From contig JAUIEX010000010.1 of NCBI GenBank assembly GCA_030429725.1, forward strand, positions 1 through 46,046: DNA of 46,046 nucleotides, given 5' to 3'. The notes beneath the pieces were generated by a model. It did not search any database, had not been told where the DNA came from, and saw nothing but the letters and a program-made list of their open reading frames with translations. Shown here in pieces: positions 35,267-44,800 of the stretch (within the stretch, counting starts at the first letter, position 1; each line of letters opens with the position of its first letter). The position numbers and the translations under genes are program-made. Origin of the DNA: Alphaproteobacteria bacterium. Its GTDB lineage: Bacteria; Pseudomonadota; Alphaproteobacteria; Rickettsiales; UBA8987.

Positions 35267-36720
35267 TTTTTCTGCGCGCGCGCACGGCTGGCCAGCACCT
35301 GAGAACGCCCGAACCATTTCTGCGCCTCCTGCTTATCCTGCTTCACACCATGCCCGTAAAAATACAAATTCCCAAGCTGATAGGCCGCCTCCGCATCACC
35401 CAGATTCGCCGCCTCCAGATACCATTCATGCGCCTTCTCATAATCCTTCACCACGCCCAACCCGTTGCCATACATATATCCCAGCACCTGCATGGCATAA
35501 ATATTCTGCTCTTCTTTCGCCATCTTCAGATACATCGCCACCGCCCGCGTATAATCCTGCGGCACGCCCCTGCCGTCACGATAAGCATCCGCCATCGCCA
35601 GGAAGGAATTCGGGTGCCCCTCTTCGGCGGCGCGGCGCATCCATTCAAACGCCAGTTTTGAATTAGTCTGTGAGATGGAAATTTCCGCATAAAGTTCACC
35701 CAGAAGTCGGCGATGCGCATCCCGCACATAAGGATCATCCGATTCCAACTTCACCTTGTTAAAATAACGGATCGCCAGCGGCAGGTTGAACTCCGCCCCT
35801 CTGCCATATTGATGCATCAGCCCAAGCTTCGTATAAGCCTCCAGCAGGCCACGCTCCTTTGCTTTGGTATAATATTCAAAGGCTTTTTTAAGGTTCTGAT
35901 AAACACCCACCCCATTTTCATACATCAGCCCAAGTTCGATAAAGGCCTGCGGCTCATCCTTTTCCGCTGCTTTTTCAAACCATTCCAATGCAACTTCACC
36001 ATCAGCTACCAGATTTTCTCCACCAAATTTATAGAGCTTTCCAAGTTCAATCATCGCCGGGGCATAGCCTTTACGCGCCGCCTGCCCAAGCCATTGTGAT
36101 GCGAGATTATAATCAATCTTCAACCCGGCCACGCCCTCCGCATACATCCGCCCGATGATATACTGGCTGGGTGCATGATCTTCCTCCACGGCAAATTTCA
36201 TCCGCTCCGCCAGCTCTTCCGGATCAAAAAATGTGATGCCTGCCACCAGCTTTTCGTTGAACGGATCATTCGGGTCGGGCGCCGCCACCGCTTTTTCAAC
36301 CGCCTGCGCCGCAGCCTGCACCGGGCTCTCCACCGGCATATCCGCCGCCTCCGAAACATCTTCTTCCACGGGATCCGCCATTATCGCTGCCGCTCCATCT
36401 TCATCCTCGGGCAGCCCCGGTGGCAATGGCATCTCCTCATCTTCTCTCTCAGCACCAGAGGATACCGCCACATCCGCCGCCTCTTCCTGCGCCATCACCG
36501 CTTCGGCTTGTACGCCCGTCACCGCCTCCGGCATCACAGGCTCCACTACCACCTCCCCGCCCAAAGGAAGATCGGGCAGTTCCATCACTTCCGCAACATC
36601 ACCTTCCTCGTCCGTCACCACCAAATCCGGCAGGGAAAGAGGTTCCGGCACCGCCGATTGCGCCCACACATCCCGGCACAAAAGCATATAAACCAAACTT
36701 AAGAGGATTGATTGCACCAC
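35263..36720 (-). CDS. Sel1-repeat (TPR-like) exported protein
   Basis: The hydrophobic N-terminus (QSILLSLVYMLLC..VWAQ) looks like a signal peptide. A low-complexity acidic region rich in A, E, V and P follows (to about residue 150), then about eight Sel1-like repeats such as ALEWFEKAAEKDEPQAFIEL and YEKAHEWYLEAANLGDAEAA. These repeats are protein-binding solenoids, often in envelope or signalling proteins, and the partner is unknown. The N-terminus (GTG start) overlaps the 3' end of hemB by 22 nt. At 485 residues, its neighbours in the rnhB group suggest only cotranscription, not function. Confidence 0.85.
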   Translation of the reverse strand: MVQSILLSLVYMLLCRDVWAQSAVPEPLSLPDLVVTDEEGDVAEVMELPDLPLGGEVVVEPVMPEAVTGVQAEAVMAQEEAADVAVSSGAEREDEEMPLPPGLPEDEDGAAAIMADPVEEDVSEAADMPVESPVQAAAQAVEKAVAAPDPNDPFNEKLVAGITFFDPEELAERMKFAVEEDHAPSQYIIGRMYAEGVAGLKIDYNLASQWLGQAARKGYAPAMIELGKLYKFGGENLVADGEVALEWFEKAAEKDEPQAFIELGLMYENGVGVYQNLKKAFEYYTKAKERGLLEAYTKLGLMHQYGRGAEFNLPLAIRYFNKVKLESDDPYVRDAHRRLLGELYAEISISQTNSKLAFEWMRRAAEEGHPNSFLAMADAYRDGRGVPQDYTRAVAMYLKMAKEEQNIYAMQVLGYMYGNGLGVVKDYEKAHEWYLEAANLGDAEAAYQLGNLYFYGHGVKQDKQEAQKWFGRSQVLASRARAQKK

Positions 36721-37715
36721 CGCTCCGCAAGCTCCTTTGCTCCATAGGTTAAAATGGCACGCGCCCCGGCACGTTTTATCCCTAAAAGCGCCTCTTCCAA
36801 CGCAGGGAAAAACTCAAACGCACCGGCGCTTGCCGCCTGCCGAAGCATAGCATATTCCCCGCTTACCTGATAAGCAAATACCGGTGCGGCTTGGGAAGAA
36901 GCCAGTCGATAGATTACATCCTGGTACATTCCTGCTGGTTTCACCATCACCAGATCCGCGCCTTCCTGCACATCCAGCAGCGCCTCTCTCAGCGCCTCTT
37001 CGCCATTGGCCATCTGCATTTGATAGCCCTGCTTGCCATCCTTCATCGGGGTATTTTTAAGCGCATTATCACTGCCCACCGCCGCGCGGAACGGGCCATA
37101 AAAAGCGGAAGCATATTTCGCGCTGTATGCCAGAATACCAACCTGCGAATAACCGGCATGATCCAGCGCGGCGCGAATCACACCCACGCGGCCATCCATC
37201 ATATCCGATGGCGCAACCAGATCAGCGCCCGCTTTCGCCTGTGCCACCGCCATTTTTGCCAGCAGCGCAATTGTGGCATCATTTTCCACCACGCCATCAC
37301 GCACCACACCGTCCTGCCCATGGCTGGTGTAAGGGTCAAGCGCCACATCGGTGATGATCCCCATTTCCGGCACGGCCTGCTTCACTGCGGATATCGCCCG
37401 GTGATAGAAATTATCATCCCGCCATGCCATGGCCGCATCCTCGCTTTTATCTTCAACACCTACCACGGGAAATAGAGCCAGCGCCGCAATGCCAAACTCA
37501 CAAGCCTCTTTTGCCTGCTGCACCAGGTCGGCGATGCTCCAGCGCATCACACCGGGCAATGCCGCCACCGGCTCAGAAACTTCTTTATCATGCACAAAAA
37601 CCGGCCAGATAAGATCATCCACGGAGAGCTTCACTTCCGCAACCAATCTCCGCAGCCATGCAGCCCGCCGCAAACGCCGCAATCTGACCGCTGGAAATGC
37701 CCCCTCATTGTTCAT
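36699..37715 (-). CDS. hemB: Delta-aminolevulinic acid dehydratase (porphobilinogen synthase)
   Basis: Condenses two 5-aminolevulinate molecules to porphobilinogen in haem, siroheme and corrin synthesis. The Schiff-base lysines lie in LAYSAKYASAFYGPFR and LVMVKPAGMYQDV. The metal-site loop reads TDVALDPYTSHGQDG with aspartates and alanine in place of the zinc cysteines, so the enzyme is probably of the magnesium-dependent, non-zinc class. The 338 residues are typical. It also feeds siroheme for the sulfite reductase elsewhere in the window. It lies downstream of a 98-bp hairpin that separates it from rpoD. Confidence 0.96.
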   Translation of the reverse strand: MNNEGAFPAVRLRRLRRAAWLRRLVAEVKLSVDDLIWPVFVHDKEVSEPVAALPGVMRWSIADLVQQAKEACEFGIAALALFPVVGVEDKSEDAAMAWRDDNFYHRAISAVKQAVPEMGIITDVALDPYTSHGQDGVVRDGVVENDATIALLAKMAVAQAKAGADLVAPSDMMDGRVGVIRAALDHAGYSQVGILAYSAKYASAFYGPFRAAVGSDNALKNTPMKDGKQGYQMQMANGEEALREALLDVQEGADLVMVKPAGMYQDVIYRLASSQAAPVFAYQVSGEYAMLRQAASAGAFEFFPALEEALLGIKRAGARAILTYGAKELAERWCNQSS

Positions 37716-37765
37716 AATAAAGATGTAATGCGATTAGCCAATAATTACCACAAAGGACTAGGCAC

Positions 37766-37863
37766 TATTCGGCGAAAATAGATATTCTATTAGAACCGGC
37801 GCGCAGCGTACATTCAAGTACGTGAGCACCGGAAGCGCATAGAATGTCTATTTGCAGCGAATA
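37766..37863 (+). repeat. 98-bp imperfect palindrome between rpoD and hemB
   Basis: The outer arms TATTCGGCGAAAATAGATA and its partner ending GCAGCGAATA pair through about 25 positions with few mismatches (shared ATAGA..ATTCTAT/ATAGAATGTCTAT core). An inner stem CCGGCGCGCAGCGTAC pairs with GTACGTGAGCACCGG around an ATTCAA loop. It ends 9 nt from the rpoD stop (minus strand). There is no T run, so it is not a standard terminator. It is more likely an intergenic repeat element that could still shape the rpoD or hemB transcript. Confidence 0.8.
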
Positions 37864-37872
37864 GGACTGAAT

Positions 37873-39972
37873 TTAAGATGTGATAAATCCGCGTAATTTA
37901 CGGCTGCGGCTTGGATGTTTCAGCTTGCGCAGCGCCTTGGCCTCAATCTGACGAATCCGCTCCCGCGTCACGCTGAATTGCTGCCCAACCTCTTCCAGCG
38001 TATGGTCGGTGTTCATGCCAATGCCAAAACGCATCCGCAGCACGCGCTCTTCACGTGGGGTCAAACTGGCCAGAATCCGCGTGGTCACTTCCCGCAGGTT
38101 AGACTGAATTGCTGCATCCAGCGGCATCGTGGCATTTTTATCTTCAATAAAATCACCCAGGAAACTGCCATCTTCATCCCCCACCGGCGTCTCTAAGCTC
38201 ACCGGCTCTTTGGCAATCTTCATCACTTTACGGATTTTATCCAGCGGCATAGAAAGCTTCTTCGCCAGCTCTTCGGGTGTTGGCTCACGCCCCATTTCAT
38301 GGCTCATCTGACGGCTGGTACGCACAATCTTATTGATTGTTTCAATCATATGCACCGGAATACGAATGGTTCGCGCCTGATCGGCAATTGAGCGTGTAAT
38401 TGCCTGACGAATCCACCAGGTGGCATAGGTTGAAAACTTATAACCACGCTTATATTCAAACTTATCCACTGCCTTCATCAGGCCGATATTCCCCTCTTGA
38501 ATCAGATCAAGGAACTGTAATCCGCGATTGGTGTATTTCTTGGCAATGGAGATCACCAGACGCAAATTCGCCTCGATCATTTCCTTTTTGGCCTTGTTCG
38601 TCTCACGCTCGCCTTTTTGAATATTGCCCACAATGCGCTTAAATTCAGCAATTTCCGTGCCCACTTTTTCAGCGGTTTGGCGCACATCATTACGAATTTT
38701 CACCACGCGGTCATATTCCTTATCGGCAAACTCCGCCCAGCCTTTCTCTTTCAGGCCGCGCACATGATCCAGCCATTCCGGATTCAGCTCATTGCCCTGA
38801 TATTCTTTCAGGAAGCTTTGGAATTTAATTTTATGCTTGTCCGATAATCGACGCAGCTTGCTTTCCGCCATCAGCAAGGCACGGTTAAATTCATAATTTT
38901 CTTCCATAATGGAAATCAAACTGGCTTCGCTCACGCATAAATCCGCGATCATTTCCGTCAGCTTGTCACGCTCTTTCACGAACGCCTTGCCGTCCTTATC
39001 CGCAAATGAATCTTCACCCAATGCAGCCTGAAGGCGCTTTTCATGCAGCTTGATCATCTTGTCGCACACGGCAACAATCTTTTTCAGCTTTTCCAGAACA
39101 ACCGGGCGCAGCACCTCTTCCATCGCAGAGATGGAAGCATGTGCCAGCAAATCATCATCTTCTTCTTCGCCGTCTTCGTCCTCGTCATCCTCGTCCAGAT
39201 CATCATCTTTACCCGGCGCGGCAGAAGAAGTGAGCCCATCTTCCTCTTCATCATCACTTTCCTCGCCCTGCAACGCAGATTCCGGCGCATCCACCACAAT
39301 GCCCATCTCTTTATTATAAGCCGTATCCAGATCCAGAATATCGCGCAAAAGCAGCTTTTCTTCATCCAGATCGTTATACCAGCCAACAAAACGACGCATC
39401 GCAATCGTGCTTTCGCACAATGCGTTCATCATCATTTCCCGGCCGCCCTCAATGCGTTTGGCAATTTCAACTTCACCCTCACGTGAAAGAAGCTCAACAC
39501 TGCCCATCTCACGCAAATACATCCGCACCGGATCATCCGACCGCCCCGCAGAGGAAGTTGCCGCCGCTGCACTGCCGGATTCTTCACTTTCAGAATCAGA
39601 CTCATCATCTTCATCCATCTCGTCTTTTTCCATTACGGAAACACCATTATCCGTCAGAACGCTAATCAACGCATCAATATTATCCGGTGTAAATAAAGCT
39701 TTCGGGAACGCCGCATTGATATCATCAACGGAAAGATAGCCCTTATCCTTGGCAAATTTTGTCAGTTTCTCACCCAGATCCTTGATCTTTTCGGAAACCT
39801 CATCCTTATTCAATTTATTCGGCACCGGCACCTTGGCATCATGCTGTTCGGCCGCAACTTCTTTAATCTTATCGGCCTGACGCTCATTTTTCTGCTTGGT
39901 TGTTTCCTTTGCAGGTGCTTTTTTAGAGGCGGATTTGGTTGTTTTTGCTACACTTTTTGCTGTACTCGCCAT
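37873..39972 (-). CDS. rpoD: RNA polymerase primary sigma factor (sigma-70)
   Basis: Region 1.1 begins near residue 60. Regions 1.2 ([21 protein letters not shown]), 2 ([20 protein letters not shown].. [17 protein letters not shown]), 3 ([16 protein letters not shown]) and 4 ([23 protein letters not shown]) are all present. The 699-residue length is within the primary sigma range and includes the non-conserved region between 1.2 and 2. Two acidic stretches (for example [15 protein letters not shown]) lie in the linker and the N-terminus is lysine-rich. An AAGAGA Shine-Dalgarno precedes the ATG. It is downstream of dnaG, the usual dnaG-rpoD arrangement. Confidence 0.98.
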   Translation of the reverse strand: MASTAKSVAKTTKSASKKAPAKETTKQKNERQADKIKEVAAEQHDAKVPVPNKLNKDEVSEKIKDLGEKLTKFAKDKGYLSVDDINAAFPKALFTPDNIDALISVLTDNGVSVMEKDEMDEDDESDSESEESGSAAAATSSAGRSDDPVRMYLREMGSVELLSREGEVEIAKRIEGGREMMMNALCESTIAMRRFVGWYNDLDEEKLLLRDILDLDTAYNKEMGIVVDAPESALQGEESDDEEEDGLTSSAAPGKDDDLDEDDEDEDGEEEDDDLLAHASISAMEEVLRPVVLEKLKKIVAVCDKMIKLHEKRLQAALGEDSFADKDGKAFVKERDKLTEMIADLCVSEASLISIMEENYEFNRALLMAESKLRRLSDKHKIKFQSFLKEYQGNELNPEWLDHVRGLKEKGWAEFADKEYDRVVKIRNDVRQTAEKVGTEIAEFKRIVGNIQKGERETNKAKKEMIEANLRLVISIAKKYTNRGLQFLDLIQEGNIGLMKAVDKFEYKRGYKFSTYATWWIRQAITRSIADQARTIRIPVHMIETINKIVRTSRQMSHEMGREPTPEELAKKLSMPLDKIRKVMKIAKEPVSLETPVGDEDGSFLGDFIEDKNATMPLDAAIQSNLREVTTRILASLTPREERVLRMRFGIGMNTDHTLEEVGQQFSVTRERIRQIEAKALRKLKHPSRSRKLRGFITS

Positions 39973-40028
39973 AGTTTCTCTTAAATCTCAGGGTCAAATG
40001 AATAGAGTTGTTATTTAATCGTTATCAT

Positions 40029-41795
40029 TCAAAGGTCAAGCTCTGATTCATATGCGATATAGCGCATTTTCTCCAGCCTCCTGAGTTCATAAAGCTGTTC
40101 GGAGAGGCTTTGCAGCTGCTCCATTGTGGTATTCCCATCACGGGAGAGCAGCGCCTGCTCCGCTTCCAGCAGGCTTAATTCATAGCGTGTCAAAAGAAAG
40201 TCCCACGCTAATTTTGCTTGTTTTTCAGTTAGTTCATCGGCAACCATACTCCCATCCTTGGGCAGCTCCGCCGCGTAGCTTTGCCATGCGGAAGGGTCTT
40301 CATCCTCCCCTCGTTCCAGCAGAGCCTGCCGCGCACTCTCCGCCTGATCCGGCAGGGGTAAATCCAATAATGTTTCTTCGATGGCGCCATCTTCCAGCAA
40401 TATCGGATAATTTAACAACAGTCGAAGCAGTGCCAACGTTACCCGCATCTGAACAGGAATATCCTGTGGCTTGCTTCCCATACGACCGGCATTACTCACC
40501 CGCTGCGCGGTTTTTTTCCCACTCCCTTGCCCACGCTGCCATTGCCACAGCCGGTCTTTATACGCCTGACGGTAATAGCGCTGCACCACCGGATCCTGAA
40601 TTTCCGCCACAAACCCCATCAGCCGCTGTTCAAACGCCGCCCGTTGTTCCGGCGCGGTGTAATGCTGATTTCCACCGGCAATATCCCACAGCACATCCAC
40701 CAGCGGCACAGCCTGCTCCAGCTGTTTTTGCAGGCTTTGCAGCCCGCCATCCTTCACCACATCATCCGGGTCTTTTCCTTCCGGCAGCATCACGAAACGC
40801 AATGATTTTCCCGGCTTTAAATGTTGCAAATGCAAACCGGCAACACGCTGCATTGCACGCTGCCCGGCCTTATCCCCGTCCATGCATAAAATCGGCTCAT
40901 CCACCACCTGCCAGATTTTCTGAACCTGATCTTCCGTCAGCGCCGTGCCCAGCGGAGCAACCACGTTAGGCAGCCCGGCCTGCGCCAGCGCAATCACATC
41001 CATATAGCCTTCCACAATGACTAATTGCCCATTGTCATAGCCCGCCTGCCGCGCCACGTTAAAATGGTAAAGTTCCCTTCCTTTATGGAATAAAGGCGTT
41101 TCCGGTGAGTTCAGATATTTTGGTTCGCCATCACCCAGAATCCGCCCACCAAAGGCAATCACCCGGCCTTTCACATCCATAATCGGAAACATCACCCGCC
41201 CACGGAAACGGTCATAGGATGATTTGCCGTCCGGCGGCTGAATCAAAAGCCCGCCTTCAATCAATTGCTGCTCACTCACGCCGTGGTTCATCAGCGCCTG
41301 CTTCAGCGCACCCCTGTCGTCCGGCGCATAGCCCAAACGAAATTGCTGCACCGTGGCTGCGCTTAACCCGCGCCCCTTGATATAATCCACCGCCACCCTG
41401 CCATGCTGCTTTAGCTGCGCCTGATAAAACTGACAGGCCAGCTCCATCACCTCCGCCAAAGATTGCCGTTGCTGGTAACGCTTCTCCGCCACCGGATCCG
41501 GCTGCGGCAGCGGTAGCCCGGCCTCACCGGCCAGCTCTTTGACTGCGTCCATAAAGCTTAAACCATGAAACTCCATGACAAATTTCAGCACATCCCCATG
41601 CGCGTTACAGGCAAAGCAGTGATAAAAACCCTTCACATCCGTCACCGACATGGAGGGATCATGATCATCATGAAACGGACAAACACCCGCAAATTCTCCG
41701 CGCCCTTTCGGCTTCAACGGCAACCGCTTGCCAATCACCTGCGAAATAGGCAGCCTTGCGCGGATCTCATCCAGAAATGACTGTGGAATTTGCAT
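40029..41795 (-). CDS. dnaG: DNA primase
   Basis: Synthesises RNA primers at the replication fork. It has an N-terminal CHC2 zinc finger (CPFHDDHDPSMS, FYHCFACNAHGD), the RNA polymerase domain with TOPRIM motifs (LVIVEGYMDVIALAQ, LCMDGDKAGQRA), and a C-terminal helicase-interacting region that is diverged. The 588 residues are normal. It is located directly upstream of rpoD, with 56 nt between. A 17-bp palindrome lies about 24 bp before its ATG. Confidence 0.97.
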   Translation of the reverse strand: MQIPQSFLDEIRARLPISQVIGKRLPLKPKGRGEFAGVCPFHDDHDPSMSVTDVKGFYHCFACNAHGDVLKFVMEFHGLSFMDAVKELAGEAGLPLPQPDPVAEKRYQQRQSLAEVMELACQFYQAQLKQHGRVAVDYIKGRGLSAATVQQFRLGYAPDDRGALKQALMNHGVSEQQLIEGGLLIQPPDGKSSYDRFRGRVMFPIMDVKGRVIAFGGRILGDGEPKYLNSPETPLFHKGRELYHFNVARQAGYDNGQLVIVEGYMDVIALAQAGLPNVVAPLGTALTEDQVQKIWQVVDEPILCMDGDKAGQRAMQRVAGLHLQHLKPGKSLRFVMLPEGKDPDDVVKDGGLQSLQKQLEQAVPLVDVLWDIAGGNQHYTAPEQRAAFEQRLMGFVAEIQDPVVQRYYRQAYKDRLWQWQRGQGSGKKTAQRVSNAGRMGSKPQDIPVQMRVTLALLRLLLNYPILLEDGAIEETLLDLPLPDQAESARQALLERGEDEDPSAWQSYAAELPKDGSMVADELTEKQAKLAWDFLLTRYELSLLEAEQALLSRDGNTTMEQLQSLSEQLYELRRLEKMRYIAYESELDL

Positions 41796-41818
41796 CCATG
41801 TTACCTACCACGCAGGCA

Positions 41819-41835
41819 AACATTGCGGCAATGTT
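41819..41835 (-). promoter_or_regulatory. Perfect palindrome upstream of dnaG (possible operator)
   Basis: AACATTG and CAATGTT arms flank a 3-nt centre, ending about 24 bp before the dnaG ATG on the minus strand. It could be a repressor site or a short hairpin at the end of the adhesin transcript, which stops 46 nt earlier. It does not match the known alphaproteobacterial LexA site (GTTC-N7-GTTC). No function is shown. Confidence 0.35.
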
Positions 41836-41880
41836 AAATGAACTCTTATTTACGCTGTTATGCGCGTCGTTGTTTTTTTA

Positions 41881-44800
41881 TTATAGGTTAAAATATTTGA
41901 CGAGGTCTGGGTGGATTTCGACGGTGCCGTTGAGGATAGTTTTTGGCTTATACTGTTTTTTTCTTTTGTTTGCGTTACCGTTTTCTGATTCATTGTTGTT
42001 ATCGGCGGTGTTCTGTTCCGATATGGGCTTTTCATTACCATGGCCGGAGCTGTTATCGCTCTGATGATTAGCGTCATTCTGCCCGGATGGTGGATGATTA
42101 TCGTTTGCACCCTCTGCGTCATTGCTGCCGGAGGAAGAGAACCCGCCGCCATTACCAATACCGCCATTACTCACTGTAATTGTTGGGTTTTGTGAGACAC
42201 GCGTCACCGTGCTTGGCAGGGTAATCTCCGTGACCTCATCGCCGCCGGTCGTGTCATCGCCGCCATCGTCATCGCCGCCGGTAATATCGCCGCCATCATC
42301 GTCGCCGCCGGTCGTATCGTCGCCGGTGATATCGCCGCCGGTGATATCGCCGCCATCGTCATCGCTGCCGGTCGTATCGTCGCCATCGTCACCGCCGCCG
42401 TCGGTTACCGTTGGCGTGAAGATCGTTAAAATTCCAGCCGGATTCGTATATTGGAAGGCATAATTCGTATCATCGCCACCGGCAATGGTAACATCATAAG
42501 TGCCACCGGCGCTATCAACATCTCCCGTGCTGTCAGCCGTTGGCGCCGTGTCCAGATCATCCGCATCATCGGTCAGTTTAAAGCCACTATAGGAAAGTGT
42601 AAAATCCGGATTGGGCTGACCTTCATACCGCACCGGCTCGTTATCCAGCAAGGTCACCACCAGCGGGGCTTTGGTCAATGTCAGCGTGCCGTCGACATAG
42701 CTGAAGCTGTAATTATCATCTGCCGCACCGGAAGCCGTAATCGCATAATCCGCCACGTCACTGCTCTGCAATGCGGCGGTGTTATAGGTGGGAGCCGTAT
42801 CCAGATCATCCACATCATCACTCAGCTTAAAGCCGGCAATATCACCGGTGAGGGCTGGGTTCACATCACCATATTCGCGCGTGGCATCATCTGCCGTCAC
42901 CACCAGCGGGGCTTTGGTCACCGTTAAATCACCCGCAATAAATGCGTATTGATAACCAAGCGGGCTGCTCAGCGTGCCGGCCGTGGCCGTTAGCGCATTG
43001 CTGTAATTATCAACATCATCCCCCGCATCATAGGTGGTGGCAGTGCTGGCAGCACCTGTCAGGCCAATATTCAGCAGGCTGTCATCACCCTGAAGCCCGG
43101 CGCTATAAGTTAAACCGGGCGTGGCGCTATAGGCATCACCATATTCAACCGTGTCATCCCCCACCTGATAAACCAATGTTGGCTGCGTGGCCGTGGCATA
43201 AACAAAGCGGTTGCCCGCACCAATCGAAGCCGGCGCATTCACCGCATATGTCTTGTTAAATTCAGAAGCCGATGGCAGCAAACCATCGCGGGTGTTGTTT
43301 GCCGGCGCATCGCTGTAAACCAACCACCGGCTATTGGCAGCAGAAAGCGCCGCGCTGCCGGCATTGTTCAGGAAATCATCCCCCGCAGAAAGCACCAGCG
43401 CATGTGCCGTTGCACTGGTGGTGGTTATGCCCTCATCCAGAATCACATCCCCGCCCGCAGTCACTAAAATTGTGTCATCACTCGTAAGAGAAACAGCATT
43501 GGTAAAATCGCCGTTCGTCACAAAGGTCACAGGATCTTCCCATGTGGTGGTGCGGTTTGTCACCGCGCCCCCATCTAAGCGCCCGAAACGGTAACCGGCA
43601 AAGCCCGATTGAATGCTCGAAACCAACCCATCCGAAAGCACCACATCACCACTGCCACCACTGCCAATATCCAGACTATTGCCCGCCGTCGCCTGCTCAA
43701 AAATAAAATCCTGCGTGCCCGATGAGGTGAAACCACTCACATCCGAAAAACCATCCGCGCGAACCGTCACCGAACCACTCACATCCAGATTCGTCCCATC
43801 AAGATCAAACGATACATCACGACCCGCCGTCAACGAAACCGAGCCACTATCAAATGATAATTGAGGGGCGGAATAGATCAGCTCCATTTCACCCGGTGTT
43901 AATGCGGCATTATAAATACGCACATCATCAATCAAACCTGAGGCATAGTTTGCTCCAGAAAATTGTCCTATAAGAAAATCACTTGTGTAATTGTCTAATG
44001 AGGCTGGCATAGCACCACTATATGATAATGCCTGCAGGGCGCCGTCCACATATCCTTTTAAACGGTTATTTCCTGTTTCAGAGCCATCAAACACCATCGC
44101 TGCATGCACCCAGTCGGTGGTGTTATGCACGATAGAACCAAAGGTAGATGACCCGGATGAGATATTGAAATATAATTTTCCATCCGTCCAGAAACCAATA
44201 TGTAATCTCCTATCACTGGAATTGGTATATTTTCCCAGTCCATTATACGCGTTCAGGGCGCTCCTTTTAAACCAACCAGAGATTGTTAGGGCAGATGCGC
44301 CATCAACTTCGTCAATATCACCCGCCGTCACATAGTCGCCCGAACCATCCAGACTCAGGCTGGAACCCGAACTAAACGGCGTATCACCACTCCATGTGGC
44401 ATCATCTTCCAATGTTCCGTTATTGCTGCCGGCGGCATCCGCGGCATCGGTGCCGGAGCCTTCATCAAAATCCCAGTAAGCAAAAAGATTATCGTTCAAA
44501 ACAGCGGCGCTCAGAAAAATATCCCGCCCGGCCTGCACCGTTAAGGCGCCATTATCCAAATCAATAAGATGGCTGATAAAGGTATCCCGCCCGGAGGTTG
44601 CATCAAGATCACCGCCCCCGGTTATCACGGCAGCATTCGCCAGATTCAGATCATTATCGGCATCCAGCGTTATATTCTCGCCGGAAGTCATCAGAATGCC
44701 GCGCACGGTAATATCCCCTGAAGATGCACTGGCATCAATGCTACCAGCCTGCATCGAAGGTAAATTTACCTGGCTTGCAGCGGATAATGTCACATCATTT

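Noticed and set aside
42232-42402. CRISPR-like array
   Set aside because: The units are irregular, have no spacers, and encode an in-frame Gly/Asp linker of the adhesin.
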